Positions 11,101 through 22,479 of a stretch of DNA of 41,004 nt are shown here, piece by piece. The DNA comes from Gryganskiella cystojenkinii (Eukaryota; Mortierellomycota; Mortierellomycetes; Mortierellales; Mortierellaceae): positions 2,876-43,879 of the forward strand of contig JAAAIG010000257.1 of assembly GCA_015852425.1 (NCBI GenBank), written 5' to 3'. A program made the translations under genes and the position numbers. The notes under the pieces are model-generated. The model saw only the letters and a program-made list of their open reading frames with translations, was not told the DNA's origin and did no database searches. How positions within the stretch are numbered: position 1 is the first letter of the stretch; every line of letters starts with the position of its first letter.

Positions 11101-13094
11101 CACGCTGTTCTTCCAGCACCCTGCATGTTGAGGCGTTGTAAGTTCCTCTGGTGTTCTTGCTCTGTTGGTCGACATGAGCAAGATAACTGTCGAGCAAGAC
11201 CTCAGCCTCGTGCAAGTGGCGCGGTTTCGAAAACAGATGACAAGAGATTGCGGCTCTGTACATCGCTCCACGCCACTGCAAGCTGTCGACGTTGTGAAGG
11301 CATGCCAACGAGTCCTCTATCCGCTGATGCTCGTACAGGAAGAGAGATATACGGAGATGGTCGTCATTCTAATAGAGAGTGGATGAGAGTGGATGAGAGT
11401 GGATGAGAGAAATAAATGCATGCAGTTCATAAGCGTTACACAAATAGGTCGCTCTCTTTGCTAGCAAACTCACATCAAGTGGAAACTCTGCCTTATTAAT
11501 GGCTTGGTAGAGTTGCAAATATAAAGCATCGACGGTCATGACTCCTTGTCGGTCAATCTCCTTAGTCAAGTTCTCGGCCAAAGCCCGAACGGTCATGATC
11601 CTTAAAAGCTGGGAGTACATGCCTCCAATTCTGCGCCGGGTCTCGTTGCTATTGTTGTGATTGTCTGTAACCTCCCCCTTGGAAATGAAATCGTCACACA
11701 GGACCTGTTCATGCTCCTGCTTGCTGTTCAGGACATTGATCGCGGAGAGGATCGCGACATACGATAGCTCCATGTCCTTGTCCTTGGTTAGGCATTGGAT
11801 TGCAACCATGACCACGGTCTCACTCGCGACATCCCATGAATGTAAGTTAGCGATGGAGTCGTTCGAGATCACGCGGCGATTCCGGAGGTAGTTATCGGCA
11901 AGAGAATAGTCTACTGGAGTGATGTCGAATGAGTCCTGTCTTTGTTGCTCATGATGTCCAGTAGGTTGCTGCTGTCGTCTGCGTTGCATGCCTGGCATCT
12001 GATTGCCAGAGAACTGGACCTCTTGGATTGTGTTGATCTCTCGTTGAAGAGAGCGTAAACCGTCTCTTGATCGATCTTGGTCGAGCTTGAAATCCTTGAC
12101 AAAGATCTCGGGTGGCACATCCCAAACCGGGTCCCGTATCTCCAACGCATTTCGCCGTAACTCGTCCACGGGGTCTGAGTCGGGGTCTGGTTCCGTTCGT
12201 GTGTCTGTCTTTGCTCTGAGAACTGATGGCTCATGCGTCTTCGAGTCGGCCCAGATATCCTGTTCGATGGACGGATACGGCCGCTCTGACAGGGAGAGCG
12301 TAAAGTTGAGGGGCGAAATGACTGCAGTCTCGAGCGGGCTTACAGGAAGCATTCTTTGTGGCGAGACCAGGAGGGATGCCAAAGGAGTGATTTCGTTGTT
12401 GACCGTAACCTTGTTGCTGATAGTTACCTCTTTTGTAAGATCGACAGCAAACTCGGTCACTTCATCAGGCTTTGCCTCCAATTCAGGTAGAGTGACTTGA
12501 GGTACTTGTTCACCCATCACATAATCTTCCTTCCTCGCCTCCTCTTCCTCCTCCTTCATGTGGGGTAGAGCAAGCGTCATGTTCACTGTTGACGGAGAGA
12601 TGACCGCTGTAGACTCAAATAGCTTGCCTTTCTTGGCTGCTTCTCGTCTCCTTTGGTTCTTTTTCTGGCTCGCTGTTGGTTTGACATCTAATAGAGATCC
12701 GTTTAATACAGGTCAATTCAGATAGTTCCTGTCTTGTGTTGACCATTAAAACTGACAAAGGGGCAACGCTTATAGATGTACCTGAGCTCTGCTTCCCTGT
12801 TGAGCTGTTCAAACTCTCTGAGGAGCTGTTTTCTACCCTGTCTGATTCGATATTGGATCCTGCTACGGACGATATGGCCGTCGAGTTCGACGAAGAGGCC
12901 GAGGTCGGAGATGAATCCGCGGTTTCGGACATGTTGGCAGAGTCAGTCACGTCCTTTTTTGGCGGAGCTATGACAAGGGGATGAGCAGCCAGATCGACTT
13001 TGATGGTGGTTGTTGCCTTTGTTTTTGTCGTTTCTGCCTGTGCACGGTGCTTCGAGTTTGCATTAGAGGATCGTCGTTTTGATTTTGGTGCCAT
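8111..13094 (-). CDS. Large low-complexity protein of unknown function
   Basis: Exons 13094-12782, 12687-11474 and 11368-8111 (minus strand) close in phase and give 1594 residues. It starts MAPKSKRRSS, a basic and possibly nuclear or nucleolar N-terminus, then Ser/Thr-rich and KKNQRRREAAKKGK segments. Helical stretches at about 390-560 (IQCLTKDKD, LRIMTVRALAENLTKEIDRQG, NDDHLRISLFLYEHQ) and again near 570-690 look like irregular TPR- or PPR-type repeats, but no clear repeat consensus is visible. Poly-Gln runs of 11 (10085-10117) and 12 (9662-9697), a His6 tract near residue 1421 and an Ala-rich segment near 1466 follow. The last 50 residues (DRFYWDLWSRENPLL to the end) are aromatic and basic and look conserved rather than disordered. 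I do not recognise the family. Confidence 0.75.
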
Positions 13095-15857
13095 GTTTTG
13101 TCGGTGGAGGTTTGTAATGATCTGAATACACTGCACTATCGTGTGCGCTTGCTTGTTGATTTCCAAAAGAAAACGTGGGGGTGTGAGGTGATCGCAAAAA
13201 GTGGTTAATTGTTGGCGGGAGTCGGGACGAATGAGAAAAACAGGAAAGAAACGACGCAAAAACCAAAGTTGTGGGACTTTGCTGCAAACCTCTTTTCCCG
13301 CACACACCACGCATCGCCATTTGAAGGATCGTAGGAGAAAGGTCCCAAAGCACACTGACCAAAAAAGAGAAAACAGGGGTGAGCTCGAAAATCAAGCAAG
13401 CGAGCAGAAAAGAAACATAAAACACAACGATAAATAGTCGGTGGCAACCGGAATGTGGAATCTCTGTCCCTTGGACCTCTACTCTTTCTTGAGTTGGGGT
13501 AAGGCTTTCTTAAGACAATCGACGTGCCTGTCAGTCTAGAGAGACTCGCGTCTGGGTAATAAATGACACTGGGAACTGAGGTGGATTTGCCGACCTGGTA
13601 TCATCCGCCCACTTCGGCAACACGATGGCCGCTCTTTCGGTTTAAACTCCTTTTTTTGTTGTGTTCCCGACTATCTGGACAATCGAATCGCGGCAATGAT
13701 GCGATGCAGAAGAGTCGCCTTTTATCTCATTCCCTCCACCTTCTTTTCCTGCCATCTCTTGCATCTTTTTAAACGCCTCGAGGCTAACAATTACTTATTG
13801 ACCAATGGTCTTTTCCCCTTCTGCTCCTCTTTTGTGTCCCTGTCTCTTTTTCCTTTCGATCCCAAACACCTGGTATATTCTCAAAAAAAATAGGGGAAGC
13901 TCTTGGTTCAATGTTTTGCCTTGGCCACACCCCTCCCTTTTTTTTCTTGAAAAGAAGATCGGCAGGTTGTAATCGGGATAGTACTGTACTTTTGGTTGCA
14001 CGATTAAACAGGTCTAGAACAGTCGACTGGTCACAACATGCAATTGCACAACAAAAGACTGGACCCAAACAGTCATCCCCCAGATGTTCTCAGAAACACC
14101 CCAATATCACTGTCATCAGAACAATCACCCTTGCCAACCACAATAAACCTTGCCCACTCATTTCTTCGAGGAATTCGAGAATCAAATAAGGTAATCGTCG
14201 ATCGATCGACCAGCCAATATATTTTTTTTTCACGCTCTCTGTGCTCCCAAATCGCAAAACATACAGAAAATGAACCTTCTTTTGGACAAAAGACGACAAC
14301 TTTGCGGCAGAAAAAGAAGGCGGAGTAATAAAGGGAGGGGACAATTCACGTCAGCAGGAACGAATAAAAGACTAATTGTGCTGTTGATATTTTTATTTTT
14401 TGATGGATGGGTTCCGAGCTGTTGGTGTCTCCTTGCCATCATCACTCAGTTGTCCACGCTCCCCATCTTTACAGACCAAACAGAGAGCGGATCCCATTCC
14501 AAGCTCTCGTTGTGTTTTTTTTGGTTTGTTTTCCTATTTTCTTTTGCATTGCTTATTATATCTTGCCTTTATGCTGCTCCCCCAGACTTGTAACCATAAC
14601 CACAAGACACAAGACGAAAAAGGAGCGGACAAGTTGGTCCAGTCCCGTTCTTCTTGAAGTGTCCCGTCTGGTCCTGTCCCAGACCCATTTTTCCTTGTCG
14701 ACATCTGCAACACTTCATCTCGGGGCAACATTTTTTTGGTGTTTGGTTCGTGTTGTTGTGTGCGTGCGTTTTGCATCTCCCTCTCCCCTTACACTCTGGT
14801 GTTTTGTTGTTGTGTGGTGCGCCGATCTTTCTCGCCATCCTGTCCTTTCCTATCCTTTGCTGCTGGTCAGATCTCCTCACGATCGTATCGATGCGAACAG
14901 ACTCCAAGGAGAGGGGAACGAAAAAAATGCTCTCGTTCTCTAGCCATTTTATTTTTTTATTTTTGTGTATTTCTTCGTGCACCTTTGCTTTTTTTGTTTT
15001 GTTCTCTCTTTCTTCCTTTTTCTCTGATCCACCCACGCACACAAACTAAACAAAACACACGCCGAGCTCCCCCTTTCCCCTCAGTTTTTTCGCCTCCCTC
15101 CTTCTGTCACGTCCTCATCTTGTCCGATCGATCGACAGCAAACTCTTTTCTAAAGAAATCTGCTTATGTCAATTTGAACAGACTCTCTTCTCTTTGTCGT
15201 TTCGGATATTCGTCTTGGTAAGAATAGCACGTTTTTGTTTCTACTGCAAGTATCACTCGATCTCACAATGAACAAAAAAAGGCGAAACGAAAAGCCTCTG
15301 CCTCTCCTACATGCGCACATTCCCCATGCTTGATTTTTTTTTATTGGTCCCGATCCGATCTCTTTCAGATCTTTCATTGTCGCGGATCGGGGTCTCTCCT
15401 CTCTTCTTTTTTTCTTTTTTTGATTCGCACATATTTTTTTTTTCGTCCTTCTCATCGCCGTTTTTTTTTTATTTTTTCGCTTTGGTCAATTGGCACTAAA
15501 AGGGATTCTCTTTGCAAATCACAGACTAACGGATAGTAAGGAGAGGCAGACGCCTTTGTTTTTTCGTCTTGTTTTGAATATTGGCCAGAGAAACTGACCT
15601 TTCACTCTTTTCATCTCTCATCCATTCACTCAGCAACTCTCTGGACACCACTCTTATCACCGTCTTGATTTTCAATCACTACTCTCCCCACTCTAGGTAG
15701 TAACATCGTCAACAACAATCTCCCTTCCTTTTTTCACAACAGCATCACACCCTCTTACCATCGTCCTACCTTTTTTTTTTGTTCTCCTCGCTGGCTACAA
15801 CCCTGACCTTCGCCGGCTCTCCAGTATTCCATGCTGTAGCCGCCCCACTTAGCCCCG
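13095..15857. other. Divergent intergenic region, 2.76 kb
   Basis: Lies between two divergent starts and should hold both promoters and leaders. It is dominated by T/C-rich stretches with poly-T runs. Open frames up to 178 codons are low-complexity Phe/Leu/Ser/Cys readings of these tracts and have no domain, so I call no gene. CGATCGATCGAC occurs at 14199-14210 and 15125-15136. Confidence 0.6.
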
Positions 15858-18800
15858 ATGGATCAATGCCCCGGCGCCCCACCCCCAGCCTTTCTCCATA
15901 CGGCCGCGAACCATGCCTCACCTTCGCTTGCCCAGGATCCAATGCTGGATCCTTTGCTCCAGAACAGCTTCACAGCCTTGACCTCGGTCGAACCTCCGAG
16001 TCCTGGCTCTCACCCACAGCAGCAAATGATTCTCCATCACCATTCTCAATTTGCAAACGCAACGATCATTTCTTCACCATCGTCACCAAGAAGAAATGGT
16101 ACCCAGGCTCTGGATCTGAAGAAAATGCACAGGCCCCATCCACCTCTCGACATTCCATCCTCAACCACGACCTCCGCCTCCTCCCCAACACCTCTCCAGG
16201 CGGGAGCGGTGATTCCAAGTCGCTGGTCTCCGAAACAACCTCTTCACGCTCACAGCAGACATAGAGATCTGGACCGACTCGAAGATGCTCATTGGCCCAT
16301 CCCTTCCCCTCCAACGCCCTCGGGACCGTCATCAGCATCAGCATCAGCATCTTCACCCTCATTCTCCGAGCATCCCTACCAGGAATCAACCTCACCACCT
16401 CGCTTTTATTCTTCGCCGTTCTTTAACTCTACTCATCCACCAGCAACCTTTCCCTCTCGATTGAGTCATCCTCTTGCGCGTCCTGTCGTGTTCGACCAGG
16501 GTTCGTATGACCCACCTAACTCGTATGCGTCCAACAACAGTTACAAGCATTCAGGTAAAGTCGAAGAAGAAGAACAAGAGGAATCTTCACTGAACCAACG
16601 CAATCAACATCAGCCCGGTCATGAATGGAGGAGGAGGAGTTGCTCCTCTTCCGAGACTGGGACGTCCTCTCAACAACAGGAGGGTCACCACAGACCGAGC
16701 CGGGGCAGTGATTCGCACCTCGATATCAGAGACCAGCAGGACCACCGAGACGGGGATATTAGACATCTTTCAGATACAAATGGCAGTCGCCGTAGTAGCC
16801 CCTGGCAACAAGACGAGGAACATATTCAACAACAACAACAACATCGAAACCTTCCTCAAGGTGGGAACAGCAACGGTACCGACCATCTTTCACAAAAAGG
16901 TCAATCTCGGTCTTTGACTTCGCCATTGAGACCTTTTGCTCAGCCACAACACTCAACTCAACAAGACCACGCCTCGTACTCAAACAGCTCCAATCATCAT
17001 CACAACGAAAAACAGCAACAAGCATACTCTCAGTCACCTTCAAGAGCGCCGGCCTCTTCTTCTGACCTCCCACCTCACCACAACCAGCACCACCACCAAT
17101 CACGACAGCATCATCACCCGCAGCAAGACATCGCTTTAGCACCACGAGTGGGCTCAGAAGCTCTTTCTCATCGTCGTCATCATCCTCACCAATATGATGA
17201 TCGCACTTTTGCACAGTCAGATCACAGGACGTCGTCGATTGAGCCAATCGTTGATTCTGACGAACGGCATCGACACTATCAATCGCAAGATCCACAACAA
17301 CACAATCGACACCCCCCTGCACCCCTTGATTATTCTCGTGGTCGTCCTCCCTCACGCCTTCCAGGCTATCAAAATCAACACCAATATCAGTCACAGCAAC
17401 GGCAGCAGCGCGACGACTACGCTCCACAACAACCCCTGCTTTATCCTCAATATCCGGAACATGATTCACACAGACCACAAAAGACTGTTGGACTGGGTCT
17501 AAGAACCGATTGGTCACCTACTGAAGACGATCGTCCCGATCGACATAACGATCATCCCTCAAATCTTCGGAACGGTCAGCCTAGTGAGGGTCGGCTTCCA
17601 TCTTCGGATCGCCTGCAGCTGGGGCTGCACTCTCTTCCACAGAGTGATGAGCTCCATAATCGAGATCGAGAGCAACCTCCTGATCAAGGCATTCACAGTC
17701 GATTCGCAGGATCACCGTCTGGGCGACAGCAGCAGAACCAACATGCTCCATCACCACTAACACCGAGTTCTTCCGGAGATAATAATGCGGGATCCAAAGG
17801 TGGGACATACTGGTCTACACACACCGAAGAAGAGTCGCTTGGAGACAAGAACTATCGCCCCTCGTCCCATTTTGACAAGACCGATGCCAAAAACTATAAC
17901 AGCCACACTAGTGATTATGACAGGATGCCTTCAGAGGCCAGCAACAACAACAACAACAACAACAACAATAAGGCCAACTGGCGATCCAAAAGCCTCTCGA
18001 AGGAGGAATTGCAGTCCAGGTTCGGCACAGATATGCCCAAGACTGTCGACCTGAAGTCTGCGATCGAAACGTGCGATTTACTCTGCCAGTTTGCGCTCCA
18101 TTATGGGGGTCGAGAGCCTTCCCGAGCGACCCCCGCAGAGTCGGTTCGTGGTCAATTTGGGGAGAACGGTGCTGGTGGGATCCCTACAATCGATCCCAAC
18201 GATCGGGCTGTTTTGCAAAACATTCGGAACCTGGCCGGAACCATGTTGGTTGGCGTTCAGAACAACCTTAGTGGTGGTGATGGATCGCCCACTGAGGCAC
18301 CCTCAAACAACAGCAACGAGACGTTAAATTCGAATCAACTTCCTGAATCGAAATCCCCCTCTGGGGACAAGGATCGTGACGAAGGACGAGGACCGACCGA
18401 GGCTCCACAATTTGGTCCGGGTCCGCCCTCGAACGAGATGGTCCACGAGTTGGCCAAGGCAGCGACCTCGATCTTCCAGTTGGCGATCCGAATCAAGGCC
18501 TGGGTGAACATGACTGCAGACGAAAGAGAATTGGACGAGGAGATCAATATTATCCGAGGCAAGCGATGTCTGTTCATGGATGATATGAGTCCGTTCCCTA
18601 TGCCGACAGCGATGACTACAACGATGACTCTGGATACTGTTCGCGGCACAGGCCGGTCATCAGGAGGCGGTCGCTCGTCCTACAGCAATTACAACCAGGG
18701 CCAACCACCTGGTGGTGGCGGTGGTGGAGCAAACTCTGGGGAGTATGCTCGACAACATCCACATCAAGACTATTTTCCTTATTACCAACATGGGACCAAA

Positions 18801-19593
18801 CGACATAACAACTACCGCAACGACATGGATGATCCGTACTCGTACACGCATTCTCATCCACATGGTCCTTCCAGTTCCAATCATGGTCACCCTGGAGGCG
18901 GCATTCAATCATATGCAGATGGCTACGGTGATGGTATGATGACACCCAAATCCGGTTCTGAAAAGGGATCTGAGAACACGCCTCACCAAAAATACCGAAA
19001 GCGGGCCAAGAGAACCCATCCGCTGGGTCGGTGCCTCTCCTGCGATACGACCGATACTCCTGAATGGCGACGTGGACCGGATGGCGCGAGAACGTTATGT
19101 AACGCCTGTGGTCTCCGTAAGTATCTGTCCCTATCCCCAAGTGACTTTTTTTCGATGACTGGTAAATTGCTTGTGAAGCAATTTTGCCACAGGAAAAGGG
19201 TCTAATCATTATGTATTCTCTTGTCCCTTCTTAGACTATGCCAAGCTTGTCAAACGTCAGAAACAACTACAGCAACAGCAACTTCAGGAACAAGAACATC
19301 AACAACTACAGCCAACTTCGACATCGTCCTCCTCGGCGGCTAACATGCCAGGCCATCACGATTTACCCTCAAACATAGGGACCGTGACGACGTTGATGAT
19401 CCGAAACGACATGAACAACCGAGTGACTCCCATGCGACTGCAACCGCCGACTCCGATTCGACCAATGGATTATACAGCTACGGAGGAACCGCACTCGGTG
19501 TTAAGATCAGGGTCATTGGATTCTGAACAAGAGATGACAACGGAGGCAGCGATCGGCAGTGGTATCGATGAGGATACGATCATGACTCGGTGA
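15858..19593 (+). CDS. nsdD: GATA zinc-finger transcription factor, NsdD-like
   Basis: Exons 15858-19116 and 19235-19593 give 1205 residues; the donor splits the His codon in CNACGLHYAK. The single C-terminal zinc finger has Cys at 1059, 1062, 1081 and 1084 (CX2CX18CX2C), with [14 protein letters not shown] in the loop and HYAKLVKR after it. The 18-residue loop and the HYAKL tail match NsdD-type and white-collar-type GATA factors better than AreA-type (17 residues). No PAS domain is seen, which argues against white collar. Residues about 1-700 are disordered and rich in His, Gln, Asn and Ser. A non-repetitive helical block at about 725-915 ([31 protein letters not shown]) probably carries a conserved partner-binding function. 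A short Gln-rich tail follows the finger. By family knowledge NsdD controls development; that role here is inferred. Confidence 0.85.
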
Positions 19594-19938
19594 TCGAATC
19601 TACCATCTTTCATGCAAAGTCTGTGACTCTAGATTTATAGCTCTCTCTTTTTTCATCCTTGTATTCTTTTTGTTCTCTCTCACTCTCACTCTCTCACTCT
19701 CTTTTTCTTTCTTTTCAACTTGCCTTTTTCTCTTTTCTGTCCTCTCTTTGTATCATAGACCTTACTACATCTCTTTTTTCTGCCTCTCGCTCCTGTACAT
19801 ATACTACATTCCCTACGCTCCCCTTTTTGATTCCCTATGTTCTCTCTTACTTTGTGTTTTTTTGTTATTTAATACAAATGGATAGTTCAGTTGTGCTGTG
19901 GATGGTTTTTTCCAATTGATTACCGAAAAAGGAGGGAC
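19594..19938. other. 3' region between convergent genes
   Basis: T/C-rich tail of the GATA gene with CTCTCACTCT repeats (about 19676-19702) and a TTTAATACAAATGG stretch near 19868. No gene is seen. Confidence 0.6.
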
Positions 19939-20715
19939 TTAATAGCAAAGAGCGAATAGACGCGTCTGACAATCTTCCTGGAGGGCTATCAAAATGAAAG
20001 AGAAAAAAAATCATTAGTGGAATCATTATGACATGTGCGATAGGTGATAAGGAACCAAAATAGCACGCTTACGTTCGAGACGGTTGCCCATTAGAGTGTT
20101 CACCAGAACAGCAGGGCACACACCCGTGTTCGGGACCTGCTCACCATACCAACTAATATTAAATAAACAAGAAAAAACAAAAAATGAATAAGAAACAAAA
20201 ACAAAAAAAAGTCAAGGTAAGCGTTTGGTCTGGATCACAATTCTTTCTGTCTCTGTTTTTTTTTTTTTTTTTTTNNNNNNNNNNNNNNNCCTTTTGATCC
20301 ACAGTCGCTGGTCGCCATACAATCCCAAAGAACTAAACGCCTCTCGGAATCGGTCGACAAGCGTACCGTCGATCAAGACCAACTCGGACCCACAGGCCAT
20401 ACAGGCCTGTTGCGCTTCTTGATATGTCATGGGAGACTGGATCACGAATGATTGCATATCGGGCAAGTAAACACGATCTCTTGTACGACAGGGTAGACCT
20501 TGCTGTTGTTGGAATTGGAGTTGCTGTTGCTGTTGGTTCTGGGCATGGTTACCGATTTGAGCGTTCCAGTCTAGTCCGGGAACCTGGGGAGGGTGAGGGT
20601 CTCGACGATTGTGTCCGCCAAAAAGAGAGGAAATGATCTGACCGCCTTGAACTACCGAGGTCGACGTCGAGAGGACCGTGAGAACCACAGTCAAGACGAC
20701 TGATAAAGTCGTCAT
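19939..20715 (-). CDS. Secreted C-type-lectin-like protein
   Basis: Exons 20715-20291, 20152-20073 and 19985-19939 (minus strand) give 183 residues, with phases 2 and 1 closing exactly. Residues 1-23 form a signal peptide, then a Gln/Asn linker (about 58-72), then a C-type-lectin-like domain: YLPDMQSF, the helix EAQQACMACGSELVLID, WIKSW across intron 1, VCPAVLVNT, and a final DCQTRLFALCY. Cysteines are at 76, 105, 108, 154, 174 and 182; the WIxSW, CPAVLVN and terminal CX7C elements match the fold's usual beta-strands. EPN/QPD-type sugar motifs are absent, so sugar binding is not assured. The gap at 20275-20289 lies inside intron 1, directly after the donor G at 20290, so the coding sequence appears intact if the first missing base is the T of the GT donor. 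Confidence 0.7.
20275..20289. other. Assembly gap (15 N) beside a poly-T run
   Basis: Fifteen Ns follow at least 19 consecutive T. The gap falls in intron 1 of the lectin-like gene, not in an exon, by the phase argument given for that gene. Confidence 0.9.
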
Positions 20716-21332
20716 AGCTTTTTGATTTGACAAAAAGGTAGAGGGGGAAGAGGAAGGAATGGGCGGTAAGGCGGTGGAGGGTGATGAAAGAGATGACGAA
20801 GAAAAGAAAAATTGAATGGTGGAATGAGCTCATGAGCTTTGGCCAAGAAGTGGAAAAGAGATACGGGTGACAGTCACATTGACATCATCGATTCGCACCG
20901 CCACGTTGCTGTGGCTCCGGGTCGTATCCTCGGGAGTCAAAGCATTTCACCTTTTTGGAATCACAATGAAGCTCCTTTGAGTTAAAATCGTTTGGACCCT
21001 TGGAATTGAGAAAGGGCGAAAAGTCCCTCTCTTTCCCTTGGCTTCACCAATCATGCTTACGGCTTATTTTCCACGATCTTTTTCTTTTTTAGGACGACCG
21101 GATCTTGATCGCTGTGCTTTAGCCTGAATTTTGTCTGTGCTTTGTGGAGCACTACATGATCAAAAGAAAAAAGCAAACCGTGCAGAAAATCTATTTATTT
21201 GTGCAAAGGGAGGATCATAACATACAATGGTAATAAACAAGGTGGATAAACTGGATTTTAAGGAGAAAGAGAGATTACCGGACCATCTATGGATTTCTCC
21301 AGTCGCATTTTTTTCTTTTTGAATGCATTCCT
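20716..21332. other. Intergenic region between lectin-like gene and mS38 gene
   Basis: Contains the promoter side of the minus-strand lectin-like gene and the 3' end of the mS38 gene. No frame with a recognisable domain is present. Confidence 0.6.
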
Positions 21333-22479
21333 CTACTTGCCGAGCTTCTTGCGTAGGGCACGGGTACGCTTACGAAGCTTTTGGTACTTGTGCTTTCTCA
21401 TCTTAATCCTCCTCTTGCGCAAGACACTGGTCACATGAAGAACATTGTCCTCATCCAACGCTGGATCCAAGATGGAACCTCCTGTCGTTGATATTGACCC
21501 TGATTCTGATTCAACGGACGAAGACGCTATTGAAGAGTCCAATTGACGGGTCTTATCCTCGGCCAGTCGAAAAAAATTCTCGACAACTTGTTCGGCTTCA
21601 GGAATGGACTGGGGCATACTAGCCCAAGCTGCTGCTGAGGGTGTTGCAGATGTTGTTGTGGGCAAGGGACTTGGTGGTGAGAAGGGATGAAGGGTCGAAA
21701 AGTAGTTTGTCAAGTCGTCCTCGGGATCTAAAATAAGAATGGAAAGAGGACATCAGGTTAGTATCCCGTCATAAAATTTTAAATAAAAACGAGGGAGAGC
21801 TTGAAAAAGGGAGGAGGAGGCCATGTTTTTTTTTTGTCGAGTTCAACGGTCAACGATGGGCACAGAGAGCATCAATTGGATATCTCGGTTTGGTGGGGAG
21901 AAGATGGTTATAAAAATAAAAATAAAAAGTGTCAACGTGACATGGAGTTGTAATACAGTAATCCTTTTGATAGGGAAAGTAACGGAAGGAGAATGAGGAG
22001 GTGAAGATAACTGTGCCACCAGCACCAAATGCGCACACAGCCCCTCTAGTCGTCCACAAAAATAGAGTCGATAAAAAAAACTTGCCTTCAAAGTCCTCGT
22101 CATTCATCTGCATCTGAGCATAACCATTGTTGGAGAACATGGGTCCATTTGTGATCCCGAGGAGAGGTCGGTGAAGTGCAAAGAAGGAGCCATGGGCGAG
22201 ATCGACCCGGTGGAGCTCAAATGAGGCATTGAATGGCAAGTCCTGGTTCGTTATCGTATCCAGGTCCGAGGATGTTTCTTTTGTGTTGCCATTGTCGTCG
22301 TTATGACTTGAGGATGACGAAGATGAAGATGAAGAAGAGGACTGGAAACGACGGGTCATCAGACTTAGGGTAGTAGTCGCCGGCTGTGGTTTTGATAAAA
22401 GTCGGGCCAGAACGGCCTGTTTTGCAACGGTCCGTGGTGAGGAGACCCGCTGGATGGGACCTGAGAATCGGGTGAACAT
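21333..22479 (-). CDS. QRI5: Mitochondrial small-subunit ribosomal protein mS38 (Cox24/Qri5 family)
   Basis: Exons 22479-22086 and 21727-21333 (minus strand) give 262 residues. The N-terminus from ATG 22479 (MFTRFSGPIQRVSS) is basic and Ser/Arg-rich, with RRFQSS typical of a mitochondrial presequence cleavage region, followed by a Ser run. An upstream in-frame GTG at 22557 is not needed. The last 30 residues (VLRKRRIKMRKHKYQKLRKR onward, ending LRKKLGK) are the hallmark of the AURKAIP1/Cox24 family, now known as mS38, which binds the small-subunit rRNA near the decoding site and is needed for efficient mitochondrial translation. The central part is variable, as in the family. The intron has a non-canonical GC donor. 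Confidence 0.88.
21728..22085 (-). other. GC-AG intron of the mS38 gene
   Basis: The donor reads GAAG/GCAAGT and the acceptor TATTTTAG, with a perfect TACTAAC branch site (ATACTAACC) about 35 nt before the acceptor. Only the GC donor gives the right phase (G + AT = Asp). The nearest GT, four bases downstream, puts exon 2 out of frame. Confidence 0.8.

Noticed and set aside
14407..14943. Plus-strand 178-codon open frame in the divergent intergenic region
   Set aside because: Hydrophobic low-complexity reading of T/C-rich leader DNA, no domain; equally long frames overlap on the other strand.
15779..16264. 161-codon frame overlapping the start of the GATA gene
   Set aside because: Out-of-frame shadow of the GATA exon; the real frame runs on for more than 1000 codons into the zinc finger.
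20212..20274. Continuation of the lectin-like frame through the Ns into a Lys-rich tail
   Set aside because: The Lys run is only the poly-T tract read through; splice phase places this segment in intron 1.
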